Source: Bacillus yapensis (lineage in GTDB: Bacteria > Bacillota > Bacilli > Bacillales > Cytobacillaceae). From it: 64,000 nt of DNA. The notes under the pieces are model-generated. The model ran no database searches, was not told where the DNA came from, and saw only the letters and a program-made list of their open reading frames with translations. Below are positions 17,368 through 26,987 of this stretch, in pieces; position 1 is the stretch's first letter, and every line of letters begins with the position of its first letter. Made by a program: the position numbers and the translations under genes. The DNA lies in assembly GCF_005280205.1 (NCBI RefSeq), contig NZ_SUND01000009.1, positions 62,001 through 126,000 of the forward strand, read 5' to 3'.

Positions 17368-18855
17368 TTAAGATTTAAGTTTTTCTTTTAATACTTCTAC
17401 AGCCTTTTGGATTTGTGTGTCATTATTATTAATTAGCTCTCTTAGCTTTTCCATTAACTTTAACGTCGTTTCACCTTTAAGAATTCCAGTCGCTTCAAGC
17501 TTTTCTGCTTTTTGAAAACTGATTAATGCCTGTTCAGTTTTTTCATCAAAGAAGCCATCTTCTCTACCAGGGTCATAGCCTAAAGCTTTTAGCATTCCTT
17601 GAGCCGATTTTACCTGAGCTGACGAGCTTGAAAGCTTAAACTCCTCTTCTGGATTAACAAGTGTTAACGTTGAATAGTCCGGAAGTGCAACCTCATAATT
17701 TGGCGTAATTCCTTTTTCATGAATCCAGTTCCCATTCGGAGTCAGCCATTTTTCAGTTGTAAACTTGATATTAGAGCCATCTTCAAAATCCTGAGCTCTT
17801 TGAACTGTCCCTTTACCAAAAGACTTTTCACCGACTAAAGGTACATCGGCAGATTCGCTTACTGCAGCAGCAAGTATTTCTGAAGCACTCGCACTTCCTT
17901 TGTCAATGACAACAACTAAAGGAAGGTTAGGATTATCTTTATTATTGGACTTCATTTCCTCTACATTTCCATCTCGATCTTCGATTTGGAAAAGGATGTC
18001 CCCTTCAGGTACGAAAAGGCTAGAAATATTAATTGCCTGATCCAATAATCCACCTGGATTTTGTCTTAAATCAAGAACAAGACCCTTCATTCCTTGATTT
18101 TGTAGCTCATTAAGTTTATCAATTAACTCTTTCGAAGTGTTTTCTGAGAATGAAGTGATTTGGACCTTAGCAATCCCTTCATCAATCATTTCCCCGTACA
18201 CCGTTTCTAGTGGAATAGTATCACGAACAACTGTAATTTTAAGAGGTGACTCGACACCAGGTCGTTCAATTTCAAGCTCAACCTTTGTACCTTTTTCTCC
18301 TCTGATTAACATAACAGCTTCTGTTGAACTCATTCCTTGAATACTTTTTCCATCAACTGTTAAAACTTTATCCTCCGGCTTAATGCCTGCTTTTTCTGCA
18401 GGTGATCCTTTTAGAGGAGAAACAATAACAATAAAGCCATCTCTTTCTTGGATTTCTGCTCCAATCCCTTCAAAGGAAGAAGAGATGCTTTGATGGAAAC
18501 TAGCCGCTTCATCCTCATTCATATAATCAGAATAAGGATCATCGAGCGATTCAATCATTCCATTTATTGCTCCATTAACAAGCTTATTTTCATCTACTTC
18601 TTTGTAATAGCCTTTTGTTATCGTATCAAAAGCAGTATAGAGCTTGTCAAATTCTTTTCTTTCACTGATCACAGGAACTGCCTTTTCATCACCGAATGCT
18701 AATGCAAATGTTGTGATACCTGCAGAAAGAAACACAACGAAAAACAATAGCATAATGAAGTGAAATTTTTTCATTTGAATGGAACCAGATTGTTTTTCAT
18801 TAGGCTCCTTATTTAATTCTTCATTTTCCAATCCTGTCACCACTTTCATTTCCAT
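17368..18855 (-). CDS. ctpA: C-terminal processing protease, S41 family
   Basis: The product has a membrane anchor near residues 32-52, a PDZ domain (about 110-195), the S41 catalytic domain with KGSASASEI (catalytic serine) and the following GKGTVQ lysine region, and a C-terminal peptidoglycan-binding domain (about 410-475). This order is that of Bacillus CtpA/CtpB. Its position next to yodJ and deoD fits ctpA of B. subtilis. The start is uncertain: ATG 18855 has no clear ribosome site, while TTG 18831 follows GTGGTGA. Confidence 0.9.
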   Translation of the reverse strand: MEMKVVTGLENEELNKEPNEKQSGSIQMKKFHFIMLLFFVVFLSAGITTFALAFGDEKAVPVISERKEFDKLYTAFDTITKGYYKEVDENKLVNGAINGMIESLDDPYSDYMNEDEAASFHQSISSSFEGIGAEIQERDGFIVIVSPLKGSPAEKAGIKPEDKVLTVDGKSIQGMSSTEAVMLIRGEKGTKVELEIERPGVESPLKITVVRDTIPLETVYGEMIDEGIAKVQITSFSENTSKELIDKLNELQNQGMKGLVLDLRQNPGGLLDQAINISSLFVPEGDILFQIEDRDGNVEEMKSNNKDNPNLPLVVVIDKGSASASEILAAAVSESADVPLVGEKSFGKGTVQRAQDFEDGSNIKFTTEKWLTPNGNWIHEKGITPNYEVALPDYSTLTLVNPEEEFKLSSSSAQVKSAQGMLKALGYDPGREDGFFDEKTEQALISFQKAEKLEATGILKGETTLKLMEKLRELINNNDTQIQKAVEVLKEKLKS

Positions 18856-18979
18856 AGAGAAAAACTTTGTTGTTGATTTCAGAAAAATCCTTTATTAATT
18901 AGAATAACATTTTAACTAATAAATTAACAAAGAAAAATGTACATTCCATTAACAAAATATTAACAAAGTATGAAGAGAC

Positions 18980-19813
18980 TTATATTTTTTCCACGATATC
19001 GAAATATTCTTCAAGTGTTATGTCTTTTTCAAAAATAACGGTGGCAGCTTGCACACCTACATAGCGAAAATGCCATGGCTCATACTGATAACCTGTGATA
19101 TCTTCTTTGCCTAGAGGATACCTGACAATAAATCCAAATTTATGAGCATTTTTTGCTAACCATTTTCCTTCGACCGTTTCCCCAAACTCTTCGATTAATT
19201 CTAAGTTAACACTTCGGCTTGATACGTCCATCGCCAAACCAGTCTGATGTTCACTATATCCAGGTACAGCAACGACTTCTGATGCTGCCACTACTCCCGC
19301 TTCACTTACTTTTGCATCAAAGACACTCTTTTGTCTTTCGTAAGAACGATAGCCTGATACAGCAAAGATCTCTATATTTTCTTTTTTAGCAGCATCCAGC
19401 ATAATTTCTAAGTGCTTTGCTGCTTCCTTTCGCATGTAGCTTTTTTCAATATCCAAATTACCAAAAGAAAAAGCAACATTTGGACGCACAAGGTCCTCCG
19501 GCGCATAATAATCCGGTAATGCAAATTGCTTATTTACAAGGGATAAAATATTTAAAGGATTTTGGATAATACTTTTCCCATCAACTTCTTCAATTTCATT
19601 AAAGAACTGGGATTCAAGCTTTGGTTCCGGTGATTCCTGTGTTTCTTCTGTTGGCTTTTGCTCTTCTTCTGTAGGTTCTATATCCTTTGGTGCCGCTTGA
19701 TTGTCATTTTGGTTGACAAATGGAATCTTGCTGACAATTCCATCGAACTCGCTGCATCCACCTAAAAAGAGTGTTAAACTTATTCCGCTAATTAGTACAA
19801 TTGTTTTTTTCAT
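18980..19813 (-). CDS. yodJ: D-alanyl-D-alanine carboxypeptidase, VanY family lipoprotein
   Basis: The protein starts with a lipoprotein signal and lipobox LGGC. An acidic, Pro-rich linker (PTEEEQKPTEETQESPEP) leads to a VanY-type zinc peptidase domain with SEHQTGLAMDV (HxxxxxxD ligands) and EPWHFRYV. It trims the terminal D-Ala from peptidoglycan stem peptides outside the membrane. The start at 19813 follows GGTGGG. Position between ctpA and deoD agrees with B. subtilis yodJ. Confidence 0.9.
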   Translation of the reverse strand: MKKTIVLISGISLTLFLGGCSEFDGIVSKIPFVNQNDNQAAPKDIEPTEEEQKPTEETQESPEPKLESQFFNEIEEVDGKSIIQNPLNILSLVNKQFALPDYYAPEDLVRPNVAFSFGNLDIEKSYMRKEAAKHLEIMLDAAKKENIEIFAVSGYRSYERQKSVFDAKVSEAGVVAASEVVAVPGYSEHQTGLAMDVSSRSVNLELIEEFGETVEGKWLAKNAHKFGFIVRYPLGKEDITGYQYEPWHFRYVGVQAATVIFEKDITLEEYFDIVEKI

Positions 19814-19959
19814 TTTTCCCACCAAATTTTTCTAAGAATTAGTAGCATATATATTAACAGTTAAATTCCAATAAAGAATTACTAACTTATTCTACAATAT
19901 CTTTTTCTATAATAACAGGGAAATTAATTGGTAGGATGGGCCTGTTTCCTGAAATGATA

Positions 19960-19990
19960 AAAAAGCTCCACTATAAGTAGTGAAGCTTTT
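19960..19990 (-). terminator. Terminator of deoD
   Basis: AAAGCT..CACTA and TAGTG.AAGCTTTT form an imperfect stem just after the deoD stop. Confidence 0.7.
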
Positions 19991-19994
19991 GTCC

Positions 19995-20696
19995 TTATTT
20001 AATTGCTGCTTCTAGTGAAACTTCAATCATTTCATTAAAAGTTGTTTGTCTTTCTTCTGCTGTTGTTTCTTCCCCAGTGATTAAATGATCACTTACTGTT
20101 AATACAGATAGAGCATTGCGTCCAAACTTAGCCGCTAGTGTATAAAGAGCAGCTGTTTCCATTTCAATCGCAAGGATTTGGTATTGTGCCCATTTTTCGT
20201 GTTCTGCATTGTCATTATAGAACATATCTGCTGTAAACACGTTTCCTACTTTTAGATTAAGCCCTTTTTCCTGACCAACATCATAGGCTCTTTTCAATAG
20301 ATCAAAATTCGCTGTTGGTGCATAATCAATGCCATTAAAAGTTAAACGGTTCATTTGAGAATCAGTTGAAGCAGTCATTGCCAATATCACATCACGAACT
20401 TTTACATCCTTTTGAATGGCACCGCATGTCCCAACACGAATCAAGTTTTGAACATTATAACTCTGCATGAGTTCGTTTACATAAATAGAGATAGAAGGTA
20501 CTCCCATTCCAGTTCCTTGAACTGAAATTCTTTGTCCTTTATATGTACCAGTATACCCAAACATATTACGTACTTCGTTATAGCAAGCTACATTTTCTAA
20601 AAAAGTTTCCGCAATATATTTTGCGCGCAACGGATCACCTGGAAGCAATACCGTTTCTGCGATTTCATTTTCCTTTGCACCGATATGTATACTCAT
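19995..20696 (-). CDS. deoD: Purine nucleoside phosphorylase
   Basis: DeoD (233 residues) cleaves purine (deoxy)nucleosides with phosphate in the salvage pathway. Family motifs include [14 protein letters not shown] near residue 18, the phosphate-binding GTGMGVPS, and [10 protein letters not shown] which contacts the ribose. A strong site GGAGGAAATACATA precedes the ATG. Monocistronic with its own terminator. Confidence 0.95.
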   Translation of the reverse strand: MSIHIGAKENEIAETVLLPGDPLRAKYIAETFLENVACYNEVRNMFGYTGTYKGQRISVQGTGMGVPSISIYVNELMQSYNVQNLIRVGTCGAIQKDVKVRDVILAMTASTDSQMNRLTFNGIDYAPTANFDLLKRAYDVGQEKGLNLKVGNVFTADMFYNDNAEHEKWAQYQILAIEMETAALYTLAAKFGRNALSVLTVSDHLITGEETTAEERQTTFNEMIEVSLEAAIK

Positions 20697-20836
20697 TATG
20701 TATTTCCTCCTTAAGATTTGAAACTATGTTCTATTATACCTTGATATATATTGTCTGTAGAGTCAAGGATTTTCATGAGGGATTTTTTTATTTCATCCGG
20801 GAAAAATATCATTAGTCTTTTAAAGGAGGAACAAGA

Positions 20837-20965
20837 ATGCCAAAGGAAAACATGAGCAAAAAGCTTAAGCAAGCTGTTCGACATGCAAATGAAACAAATC
20901 CTTCTTCAAGGAGAAATACTGAGCCACACACATCTTTAACTGTAAGAAGGCAGCATAAACAATAA
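20837..20965 (+). CDS. Small basic protein (42 residues)
   Basis: A short frame beginning MPKENMSKKLKQAVRHANET follows the strong site AAAGGAGGAACAAGA. It is rich in Lys, Arg, Asn and Ser, like small spore proteins, but I cannot assign it to a known Ssp family. It forms a two-gene unit with the next frame, 15 bp downstream. Confidence 0.55.
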   Translation: MPKENMSKKLKQAVRHANETNPSSRRNTEPHTSLTVRRQHKQ

Positions 20966-20980
20966 ACACTGGAGGGTACC

Positions 20981-21109
20981 ATGGGAAAAAAACATCGAAG
21001 TCGAATTAATCAACCAAAGAAAAATAATCATATTCCACCAGAAGCAATCGTTGCTGAGCATGAAGCTCATGCAAAAGAAAATACATCACGCGATCGAAAA
21101 AGCACGTAA
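20981..21109 (+). CDS. Small basic protein (42 residues)
   Basis: The frame begins MGKKHRSRINQPKKNNHIPP and has a GGAGGGTACC ribosome site. It has the same length and composition as the preceding gene and shares its terminator. A minor spore protein is a reasonable guess by composition only. Confidence 0.55.
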   Translation: MGKKHRSRINQPKKNNHIPPEAIVAEHEAHAKENTSRDRKST

Positions 21110-21111
21110 AG

Positions 21112-21139
21112 AAAAGCCGGGGAAATATCCCGGTTTTTC
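21112..21139 (+). terminator. Terminator of the small-protein pair
   Basis: AAGCCGGG and CCCGGTTTTTCTT form a strong hairpin with T run. Confidence 0.85.
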
Positions 21140-21145
21140 TTAATC

Positions 21146-21454
21146 TTAACGGATATGAATTCGATTTATGGGTGTCCAACCTCCAGGGACCAGTTTGTAA
21201 TAGGTTTGTCCTAGTCTCCCTTCATCAATAAAGACGATATCCCCAGTACAAATAAATCTTCCTTCATAGTCTGCTGGAATACAATCAGTAATATTGAATT
21301 GACGGAAGACATTCTCTAAGCATTCATCATGAGTATTTCCTTCAATTTCGATTCTATAAACCTTTTTATATCCTTTTGTTTGTCTAAATTCAGGAGTTTG
21401 AAAAATGGTAACATCGTAGGTTTTCTTCTTTACTCGAGATAACTCATAAATCAT
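21146..21454 (-). CDS. yodL: YodL family protein
   Basis: The 102-residue protein has an N-terminal MIYELSRVKKKTYDVTIFQTPEF segment, split here by a turn, and ends with GQTYYKLVPGGWTPINRI, characteristic of the YodL domain. B. subtilis YodL is known for affecting cell shape through MreB when overproduced in sporulation. GGAGGGTGAGGTAA lies upstream of the ATG. Position fits the B. subtilis order. Confidence 0.85.
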   Translation of the reverse strand: MIYELSRVKKKTYDVTIFQTPEFRQTKGYKKVYRIEIEGNTHDECLENVFRQFNITDCIPADYEGRFICTGDIVFIDEGRLGQTYYKLVPGGWTPINRIHIR

Positions 21455-21672
21455 TTACCTCACCCTCCTAAAAGTTTCTTGCTTTATTACATTAAAGATT
21501 GCTGTTGTCGATTCCTTCATCAAAACTTCACTATTATTGTCGAAGTGTTGTTTTTGGCACTTTTTCTGATCAAAAAACGATGAAGCCTCGTTATTTTGGC
21601 TTCATCGTTACAGATTATCTTTATAAGGGTGATTTCCGCACCAAGCAACTGCTTAACGTGCAAGGCTATTAC

Positions 21673-22443
21673 TTACGAATATTGATTAATGACACTTTGA
21701 ATCTTTTGTTTAATAGTCGGAATATCAGATGAAGAAACGCGTAAACGTACGTTTGTTTCATCCATTTCTAATGCTTCAGCAAACAGGCTAGCTAAGCCTC
21801 TTGCTCTTCTATCTACCTGTAACATGATTTCCATGTCATCACTTGAAGTAGGGAAAAAGACAAGCTCCAGTTCATCAAGACGACCACGATATGGACCAGA
21901 TACTGGTACGAATTCGAATTCTTGCACAAAAGGTAGACGTCGGCGGAGGCGATAAGGTGCCTCTTCACAATCCGCTTCACGTAAACGGAATCCTAAATCA
22001 CTCACTCCGTTTAACACAGCTTCCATTAAACGATTGGGAACAACTTTTATAAAATCTTTATCAGTTGGATCCACAGCATTTTTAATATCTAATCCGGTTG
22101 CCACCCATACCTTTGTTCTACCAATCGTTAATGGTGTGTCACTTGGAATTCGAAACGCAATAGGAATTTCCTTTCGCTCATTCGCTTGTATAGTAAACGG
22201 TTCTGTTAATTTGAACTTATCAACCTGACCTACATCTGTAAATTTCTTATCATCACGTTCCTTTATGTAGGTTGTGTGAATGGTCAAATAGATTGAATCA
22301 ATCGTTTGCTCAATATTTCCACCTTGAATCTCAACTACACCTCTAATTTCTTCACCTGGTGTAACGGTTTCTCTTTCAAGCTTTGTATCTACTTTTGCTG
22401 CTCCAATTCCTACACTCGCAAATACTTTATTAAAAAACGACAT
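21673..22443 (-). CDS. spo0M: Sporulation-control protein Spo0M
   Basis: Spo0M has an arrestin-like beta-sandwich fold and influences the start of sporulation and cell division. The 256-residue product opens MSFFNKVFASVGIGAAKVDT, the typical start, and holds the conserved EEIRGVVEIQGGNIEQ and the basic RLRRRLPFVQEFEF segment. GGAGGAAATGGG precedes the ATG. The length equals that of the family. Confidence 0.93.
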   Translation of the reverse strand: MSFFNKVFASVGIGAAKVDTKLERETVTPGEEIRGVVEIQGGNIEQTIDSIYLTIHTTYIKERDDKKFTDVGQVDKFKLTEPFTIQANERKEIPIAFRIPSDTPLTIGRTKVWVATGLDIKNAVDPTDKDFIKVVPNRLMEAVLNGVSDLGFRLREADCEEAPYRLRRRLPFVQEFEFVPVSGPYRGRLDELELVFFPTSSDDMEIMLQVDRRARGLASLFAEALEMDETNVRLRVSSSDIPTIKQKIQSVINQYS

Positions 22444-22554
22444 CCCATTTCCTCCCCAAAGACCAAATTTTATTTTTCTATGCTAAGTATACGAATGCCC
22501 AAAAAAATAGTTTCATTAAACGTGAAAAATGCTCGCCTGATGGCGAACATTTTT

Positions 22555-22728
22555 TTATCTATCTTCCATTTCTTCATCAATAATGCATTTTGCTAATAAA
22601 TATTCAAAAGTAATGTCTGCGAGCTCCTCTACTTCACCATCAGAAGGTGCGTATCCTCTTCGTAATAATTCCTGGAAGAAAAAATCTGCAATTTCATCCG
22701 TATCAATAAATACTTCAATTTCTCTCAC
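22555..22728 (-). CDS. yozD: YozD family small protein
   Basis: From GTG 22728 (GGGGG seven bases upstream) the frame gives 57 residues starting VREIEVFIDTDEIADFF, matching YozD in size and sequence pattern. The function is unknown. Between spo0M and yodN as expected from B. subtilis synteny. Confidence 0.85.
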   Translation of the reverse strand: MREIEVFIDTDEIADFFFQELLRRGYAPSDGEVEELADITFEYLLAKCIIDEEMEDR

Positions 22729-22919
22729 AGCATCGCCCCCTTTGTACAGAATGTATGATGGCGAACCTCTTTTCATTCTTCTACAGACAAATTTTATGTT
22801 TCCTTTTAGTCATATTTAAGTGATGGACAAGCATAGAAATGGTTAGTAAGTAAAACACAGAGATTAAAACAACATTTGCCCCTAGCGTAAAAATATATGA
22901 TAAATAGGAGGATACATAA

Positions 22920-23078
22920 ATGATAACCATTTCAAAGACATTCGAAACAATAAGAGAGGATCTACAGCTTGAGGAAAGTCGCACGATAGCATTTTTTGAA
23001 AAAATAACCTCACTTTTATTTAAAGGGGTTTTGATACTAGGTATTCCTTTATTAATCTATATGTTGCTTTTTCTCTGA
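22920..23078 (+). CDS. Small membrane protein (52 residues)
   Basis: AGGAGGATACATAA precedes an ATG frame of 52 residues with an amphipathic N-terminal half and one membrane helix at the C-terminus (LILGIPLLIYMLLFL). Its tail overlaps the end of the yodN fragment by 22 bp, convergent. I do not recognise it. Confidence 0.5.
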   Translation: MITISKTFETIREDLQLEESRTIAFFEKITSLLFKGVLILGIPLLIYMLLFL

Positions 23079-23683
23079 TTGTGAGAGCGATTATTGCTAA
23101 CTAGGAGTTGAAGCTTCCTTACAACAACTCTCATAATATGCTTATATTCTTCATCTTGAAAAAGGTTATATAACACGGAATAATCATTATATATATCAAG
23201 TAGCGCATCGATTGTCTGTCTTAATTCTTTTTTCTCATCTAAAATTTGTTTTTCTGCTTTCCGATGGGCTAACATCGGTTCATGGACTTCAACCGGATTT
23301 TGTTTTTTATTAGCCAAATACAAGAGTCCTAGCTTTTGGATAAACGTATCGGCACTATCAGCATCAGCTACAAGTGTTAGCTCTTCATCGCCAGCTTCTA
23401 GCCACTCTCCATCTTTCACTCTTGCAAGCTCGTAAATTACATCTTCCCATGCATCCTCTTTATATCTCCATATTTCGGTTCGAAAGCCAACAATTTTAAA
23501 TAAATCGGCACCATAGCCTCTTACCTGAACAAGGTCTCCAATAAAGTAACGATATTCGATATCAATCTGCTCTTTTTCCGTGATACTTCCTTCGTACTCA
23601 TTAATATCCTGGAGACTTGATTCCATGAATAAACCTTCACTGCCATTAACCCCATACACATGCATCCCATCTAGCCATTTAAC
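23057..23683 (-). pseudogene. yodN: yodN, 3' part (codons 29 to stop) cut off by the island
   Basis: The frame runs from the island junction as VKWLDG, then MHVYGVNGSEGLFMESSLQ, to a helical C-terminus. It lacks the N-terminal beta strands expected of YodN. Those are found at 53814-53731 on the same strand. Joining the parts at the shared ATCTGTTA gives a continuous 236-residue frame, close to the B. subtilis YodN length. yozD downstream and yozE beyond the island confirm the identity. An internal ATG could still give a shortened protein of 202 residues. Confidence 0.85.
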
Positions 23684-23691
23684 ATCTGTTA
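23684..23691. repeat. Left attachment core
   Basis: ATCTGTTA, identical to 53731-53738. On the minus strand the context is TTTAACAGATGTTAAATGG, with the yodN frame continuing on the GTTAAATGG side. Confidence 0.75.
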
Positions 23692-23756
23692 AATTCCTAT
23701 TTTTATTCGATGATTCAACCTTTACTAATAAGGGTTATCTTCTTCTTTTAAATAAA

Positions 23757-23793
23757 AAATTAAACCCGTATACCTAAGTGGCACACGGGTTTA
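23757..23793 (-). terminator. Terminator inside the left island end
   Basis: AAACCCGT and ACGGGTTT pair and are followed on the minus strand by AATTTTTTATTT. It ends the small gene at 23791-23931 and would insulate the yodN fragment. Confidence 0.8.
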
Positions 23794-23931
23794 ATTTGTT
23801 TTATCTTTTGCTTTATCTTTTGCTTGTTTATCTTGAACATTTGGATTGTTAATTTTATTATACAATTCAATTAGTCCCTTGGCTGCTTTCACCGGATCAA
23901 AAGTTCCTCTTTCACCATATTTTACTTTCAC
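23791..23931 (-). CDS. Small protein next to the left attachment site
   Basis: A 46-residue frame starts with GTG after GAGGTG (eight-base spacing). It is basic, with a lysine- and aspartate-rich tail (KQAKDKAKDKTN). It is the gene closest to the left junction. Recombination directionality factors of serine-integrase elements are small proteins, but nothing in the sequence proves such a role. Confidence 0.5.
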   Translation of the reverse strand: MKVKYGERGTFDPVKAAKGLIELYNKINNPNVQDKQAKDKAKDKTN

Positions 23932-24085
23932 GATGAAATCACCTCGTTATAAAATATGCGAGAGGGTTTTGTCTTGTTGACAACGTATTTTTTTTTGATG
24001 TTTAATCACTTATTATTTCTCCTCCCAATGGATCCAGTCGGAACATAACAACATCTTGGAGAAGTTCATTCTAAATTGATCATTC

Positions 24086-24306
24086 AAATTCCTTCCATTA
24101 ATTCCCAGGAATCCTCTAAAGTTTCGGGTTCACCATCTGTTCCCTCTGAAATTTGGTCGCTTCACGTTCTTGCTGCACTCGATTTCTATAAAAATACTTC
24201 CCTCGTTTTAAAGCCGTTTTAAAGATATCAATATCCTTTTGTAGAAGTTGCTAATTTCCTCTGATGTAAGAATAACTGTGCATTTCTCCAACTTCATAAT
24301 ATGCAT
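24086..24306 (-). pseudogene. Frameshifted phage-like gene
   Basis: From ATG 24306 (GAAGGGG upstream) a frame begins MHIMKLEKCTVILTSEEISN. It continues only after a shift as LQKDIDIFKTALKRGKYFY and after a second shift as DGEPETLEDSWELMEGI, then stop. The three pieces together read as one protein of about 75 residues, so two single-base changes seem to have broken it. The stretch 23950-24085 holds only very short frames. Confidence 0.4.
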
Positions 24307-24358
24307 TGATATAGCCCCTTCACCCTCTCGTTTGGTACACTTCGAGTACACTTGTTTT

Positions 24359-24874
24359 TTAGGCTGTTCCTTGATCTGCAATCTGTTTGTAGAGTTCCGC
24401 ATATTGGTCAACCCGCTTGAAAATATCCTGTTCATCAACCTTGTCGGTGATTTCCCCACTATGGCTGATTTCAGATATATCGGTACTTTGGCCACGACTC
24501 AACCGCTCAACCTTCACTGCAATTTCCAGTAGTTTTGCAATTTCATAAGGTGATAATGTTTCAGGCCTAATGTGTTCTACTGCGGCTTTTACCTTAAGAA
24601 GCAACTTTCTGGAAACTTCGGCATGCTCTTTAATCATCTGTTTTCGCAGTTGAGCATTCTCCAAAATAGCCCGCTTGTCCATCTCTTCATCAAATGCCTC
24701 AGCACGTTCCACCCAGTTATGTTGAGATGACCAGCGTTTAATCAAAGAGTGATTTTTACCTAGTTTTTTCCCAACATCCTTAAGCTTTCTTGTAAGCCCT
24801 AAATTTCTATAAATAGTAAAGCCCTCAAAGACTTGTTTACTTTCGCCTTCCTGTCGCTCATATAGAGGCTTCAT
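24359..24874 (-). CDS. Phage terminase small subunit-like protein
   Basis: The 171-residue protein has an N-terminal helix-turn-helix (residues 30-50, KLKDVGKKLGKNHSLIKRW). This is followed by HNWVERAEAFDEEM, the motif usual after the HTH in small terminase subunits, and a helical C-terminal part. TerS recognises phage packaging sites. No large terminase, portal or capsid gene follows, so the packaging role must be lost or must rely on a helper phage. GGAGGG lies 11 bases upstream. Confidence 0.6.
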   Translation of the reverse strand: MKPLYERQEGESKQVFEGFTIYRNLGLTRKLKDVGKKLGKNHSLIKRWSSQHNWVERAEAFDEEMDKRAILENAQLRKQMIKEHAEVSRKLLLKVKAAVEHIRPETLSPYEIAKLLEIAVKVERLSRGQSTDISEISHSGEITDKVDEQDIFKRVDQYAELYKQIADQGTA

Positions 24875-24961
24875 AATGGATGAAACCCTCCTTTTCGGTT
24901 AACTGGCGGTTAACTTTTAGTAAAGTAGCTCGCTACGATCGTGAACAATTACCCATTAATG

Positions 24962-25390
24962 TTATGGTTTCCACTCGATATAAGCAGACTTGTTCAACAA
25001 ATCATCCAATGTATCTTCCATGCTGCCCACTTCTTTTAAAGTGATTTGGGTTTCTTCTTGTTTTAAACTAGCAGCGGTTTTCATGGTCATATCATAGAGT
25101 TTTTCTGTTGGAATTTCGGATAAATCCCGATTTGCCAATTCTTCTATTAAACGGACTAACTGCTCCCCAAATAACTCAATTCTCTTTTTCTTTGAAACAT
25201 AATACTTTTCTTGAAGCAGCTCCAATTCCAACGCATAACGATTGCTGATTTCCAGCTGCAAATCCCTGCCCCATTTAATCAATGTGGGCTTGCTAACCCC
25301 GATACCCTTTGATATTTCATCATAGGAAACACCCTTTGCTCGTAACTCGATGAACTGCTCTTTTTGGTCTATTTTCGCTACTTTTATCAT
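24962..25390 (-). CDS. Helix-turn-helix phage-type protein
   Basis: The product (142 residues from ATG 25390 after AAGGAGAG) begins with an HTH: FIELRAKGVSYDEISKGIGV then KPTLIKWG. A long helical region follows. The layout resembles the N-terminal part of small terminases or phage HTH proteins. It is upstream of the terS-like gene on the same strand, within one phage-like module. Confidence 0.55.
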   Translation of the reverse strand: MIKVAKIDQKEQFIELRAKGVSYDEISKGIGVSKPTLIKWGRDLQLEISNRYALELELLQEKYYVSKKKRIELFGEQLVRLIEELANRDLSEIPTEKLYDMTMKTAASLKQEETQITLKEVGSMEDTLDDLLNKSAYIEWKP

Positions 25391-25452
25391 CGTTTTTCTC
25401 TCCTTCATTTTGTATGACTCCAAATAGATTGAATGATTGCCATGTCATTGCA

Positions 25453-25635
25453 CTACCTATAAATACTTCGCAAATTGGATAAAGCAAAATAATAAAAATC
25501 AACATAACCATCGATAATTTCTTTATCACTTAATCCCAAATTCTTATATTTGTCCTTTACATGCTGCATATCATAAATGGCTCCATGTTGGATATATTCA
25601 TTTTTAAGCCATTCATACAATCGATACTGATTCAT
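25453..25635 (-). CDS. Small phage-type protein
   Basis: The 60-residue frame is preceded by GGTGGTGGAAAT. It is acidic and aromatic-rich, with a predicted all-helical structure. No family recognised. It lies between dnaB-like and HTH genes of the module. Confidence 0.5.
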   Translation of the reverse strand: MNQYRLYEWLKNEYIQHGAIYDMQHVKDKYKNLGLSDKEIIDGYVDFYYFALSNLRSIYR

Positions 25636-25691
25636 ATTTCCACCACCGTTTTATATAAATTTTTGGAATCTGCCCCCAATTATTTCCGAAC

Positions 25692-26987
25692 TTATCCTTC
25701 CAGTTCTTCAAACTTCTGGCACCAGCCTTTAAATAAATACCGAAATTTATTAATACCAACATCCCTACCTTTGGCAATTATGCTTTGGATAACTTTTCCT
25801 TCTCGATGATAATCATTAGGGTCATGCCACAATAACTCCACTACATCAGCATCCTGTTCTATTTCTCCCGAATCCCGTAGATGGTCTAGCCTTGGCTCCA
25901 AGGATTTGGCACCTTCTCTACTCAGCTGTGCTAACATAATAAAAGGTACGTTTAATTCAATAGCAATTTTCTTTGCTGTCCGTGTCACTTCACCAACAGC
26001 ATGAGAACGGGTTTGTCCAGGTGATTGTGGGATATTCATTATTGTTAAGTAATCAACAATGATTGCTGATATATCTCCATATTGCCTTCTTATCTGATTA
26101 GCTTTGGCACGCACCTCATGGATGCTGATATTACTTGCGTCTTCTATAAATAAAGGGAGTTTTTCTAATTTTTTGAATGCGTCCTCAACTTCCCCAAGTT
26201 CTTCTACCGATAATTCCTTACGTCTTATCTTGTTGGCAGGGATTAAGGTTAATGAAGATATCATTCTATTAAACAATTGATTTCGTGTCATTTCCTGAGA
26301 AAAAAAGAGAACATTTCCTATACCTTGTTTAGCAATACCTAAACCCATTTGTATTGCTTTTGCAGTTTTACCAACACTTGGTCTTGCAGCAAGAATATAA
26401 AGCCATCCACGACCTATTCCTCCCATCCATTTGTCAAACCCTTTAAACCCGGTATAGATGAAATCATCCTTTTCAAGTAAATATTCCAGGTAATCATAGC
26501 GGCTTTCACTTAATTGCTTTATGTTACCAGAAACTTTGGGTCTAATTTTTAAAGCCTGATTTTCTATTTCTGTCAAAAATGTCTCATCATCTTCAAATTC
26601 CCGTTCCTCCGATAAATATCTTATTTTTTCTGCTGCTTCAATGCCTCGCCTACGCAAGGCTTTGGATTTTACCAAATCACAATAATAGATGCTATTCGCT
26701 GTAGTGGGTACTGAGCCAGCTAATTGTGTAAGATAGGTAACACCTCCTACATCCTGTAATATCCCTTTTTGATTTAGCTGTTCAGAAACTGTCACTACAT
26801 CAATAGGTTTATTTTTTCTATAAAGATTCAAAATCCCATTCCATATATGACGGTGTGCAGCATTATAGAAATCCCGTTCTTCCAATTTAGGGACAACTCC
26901 GTCGATTATATCCGGATCGTATAAAACCGCTCCAAGTACCGACGTCTCTGCTTCGAGCGAGTATGTTTGGCTAGTAGGTAAAATCAT
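25692..26987 (-). CDS. Replicative DNA helicase, DnaB-like
   Basis: The 431-residue protein has the DnaB N-terminal domain (SLEAETSVLGAVLYDPDIID) and the RecA-like C-terminal domain with Walker A ARPSVGKTA near residue 203 and Walker B AIIVDYL. Later come the QLSREGAKS and RDSGEIEQDADVV motifs. It unwinds DNA at a replication fork. Being beside a phage-type replication protein, it is the element's own helicase. The start at 26987 overlaps the upstream gene by 17 bp. Confidence 0.9.
   Translation of the reverse strand: MILPTSQTYSLEAETSVLGAVLYDPDIIDGVVPKLEERDFYNAAHRHIWNGILNLYRKNKPIDVVTVSEQLNQKGILQDVGGVTYLTQLAGSVPTTANSIYYCDLVKSKALRRRGIEAAEKIRYLSEEREFEDDETFLTEIENQALKIRPKVSGNIKQLSESRYDYLEYLLEKDDFIYTGFKGFDKWMGGIGRGWLYILAARPSVGKTAKAIQMGLGIAKQGIGNVLFFSQEMTRNQLFNRMISSLTLIPANKIRRKELSVEELGEVEDAFKKLEKLPLFIEDASNISIHEVRAKANQIRRQYGDISAIIVDYLTIMNIPQSPGQTRSHAVGEVTRTAKKIAIELNVPFIMLAQLSREGAKSLEPRLDHLRDSGEIEQDADVVELLWHDPNDYHREGKVIQSIIAKGRDVGINKFRYLFKGWCQKFEELEG

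Noticed and set aside
24208-24495. A 95-residue minus-strand frame overlapping the end of the terS-like gene
   Set aside because: Most of it is an alternative frame of the terS-like gene; only its last 33 codons, from ATG 24306, belong to the frameshifted phage gene reported.
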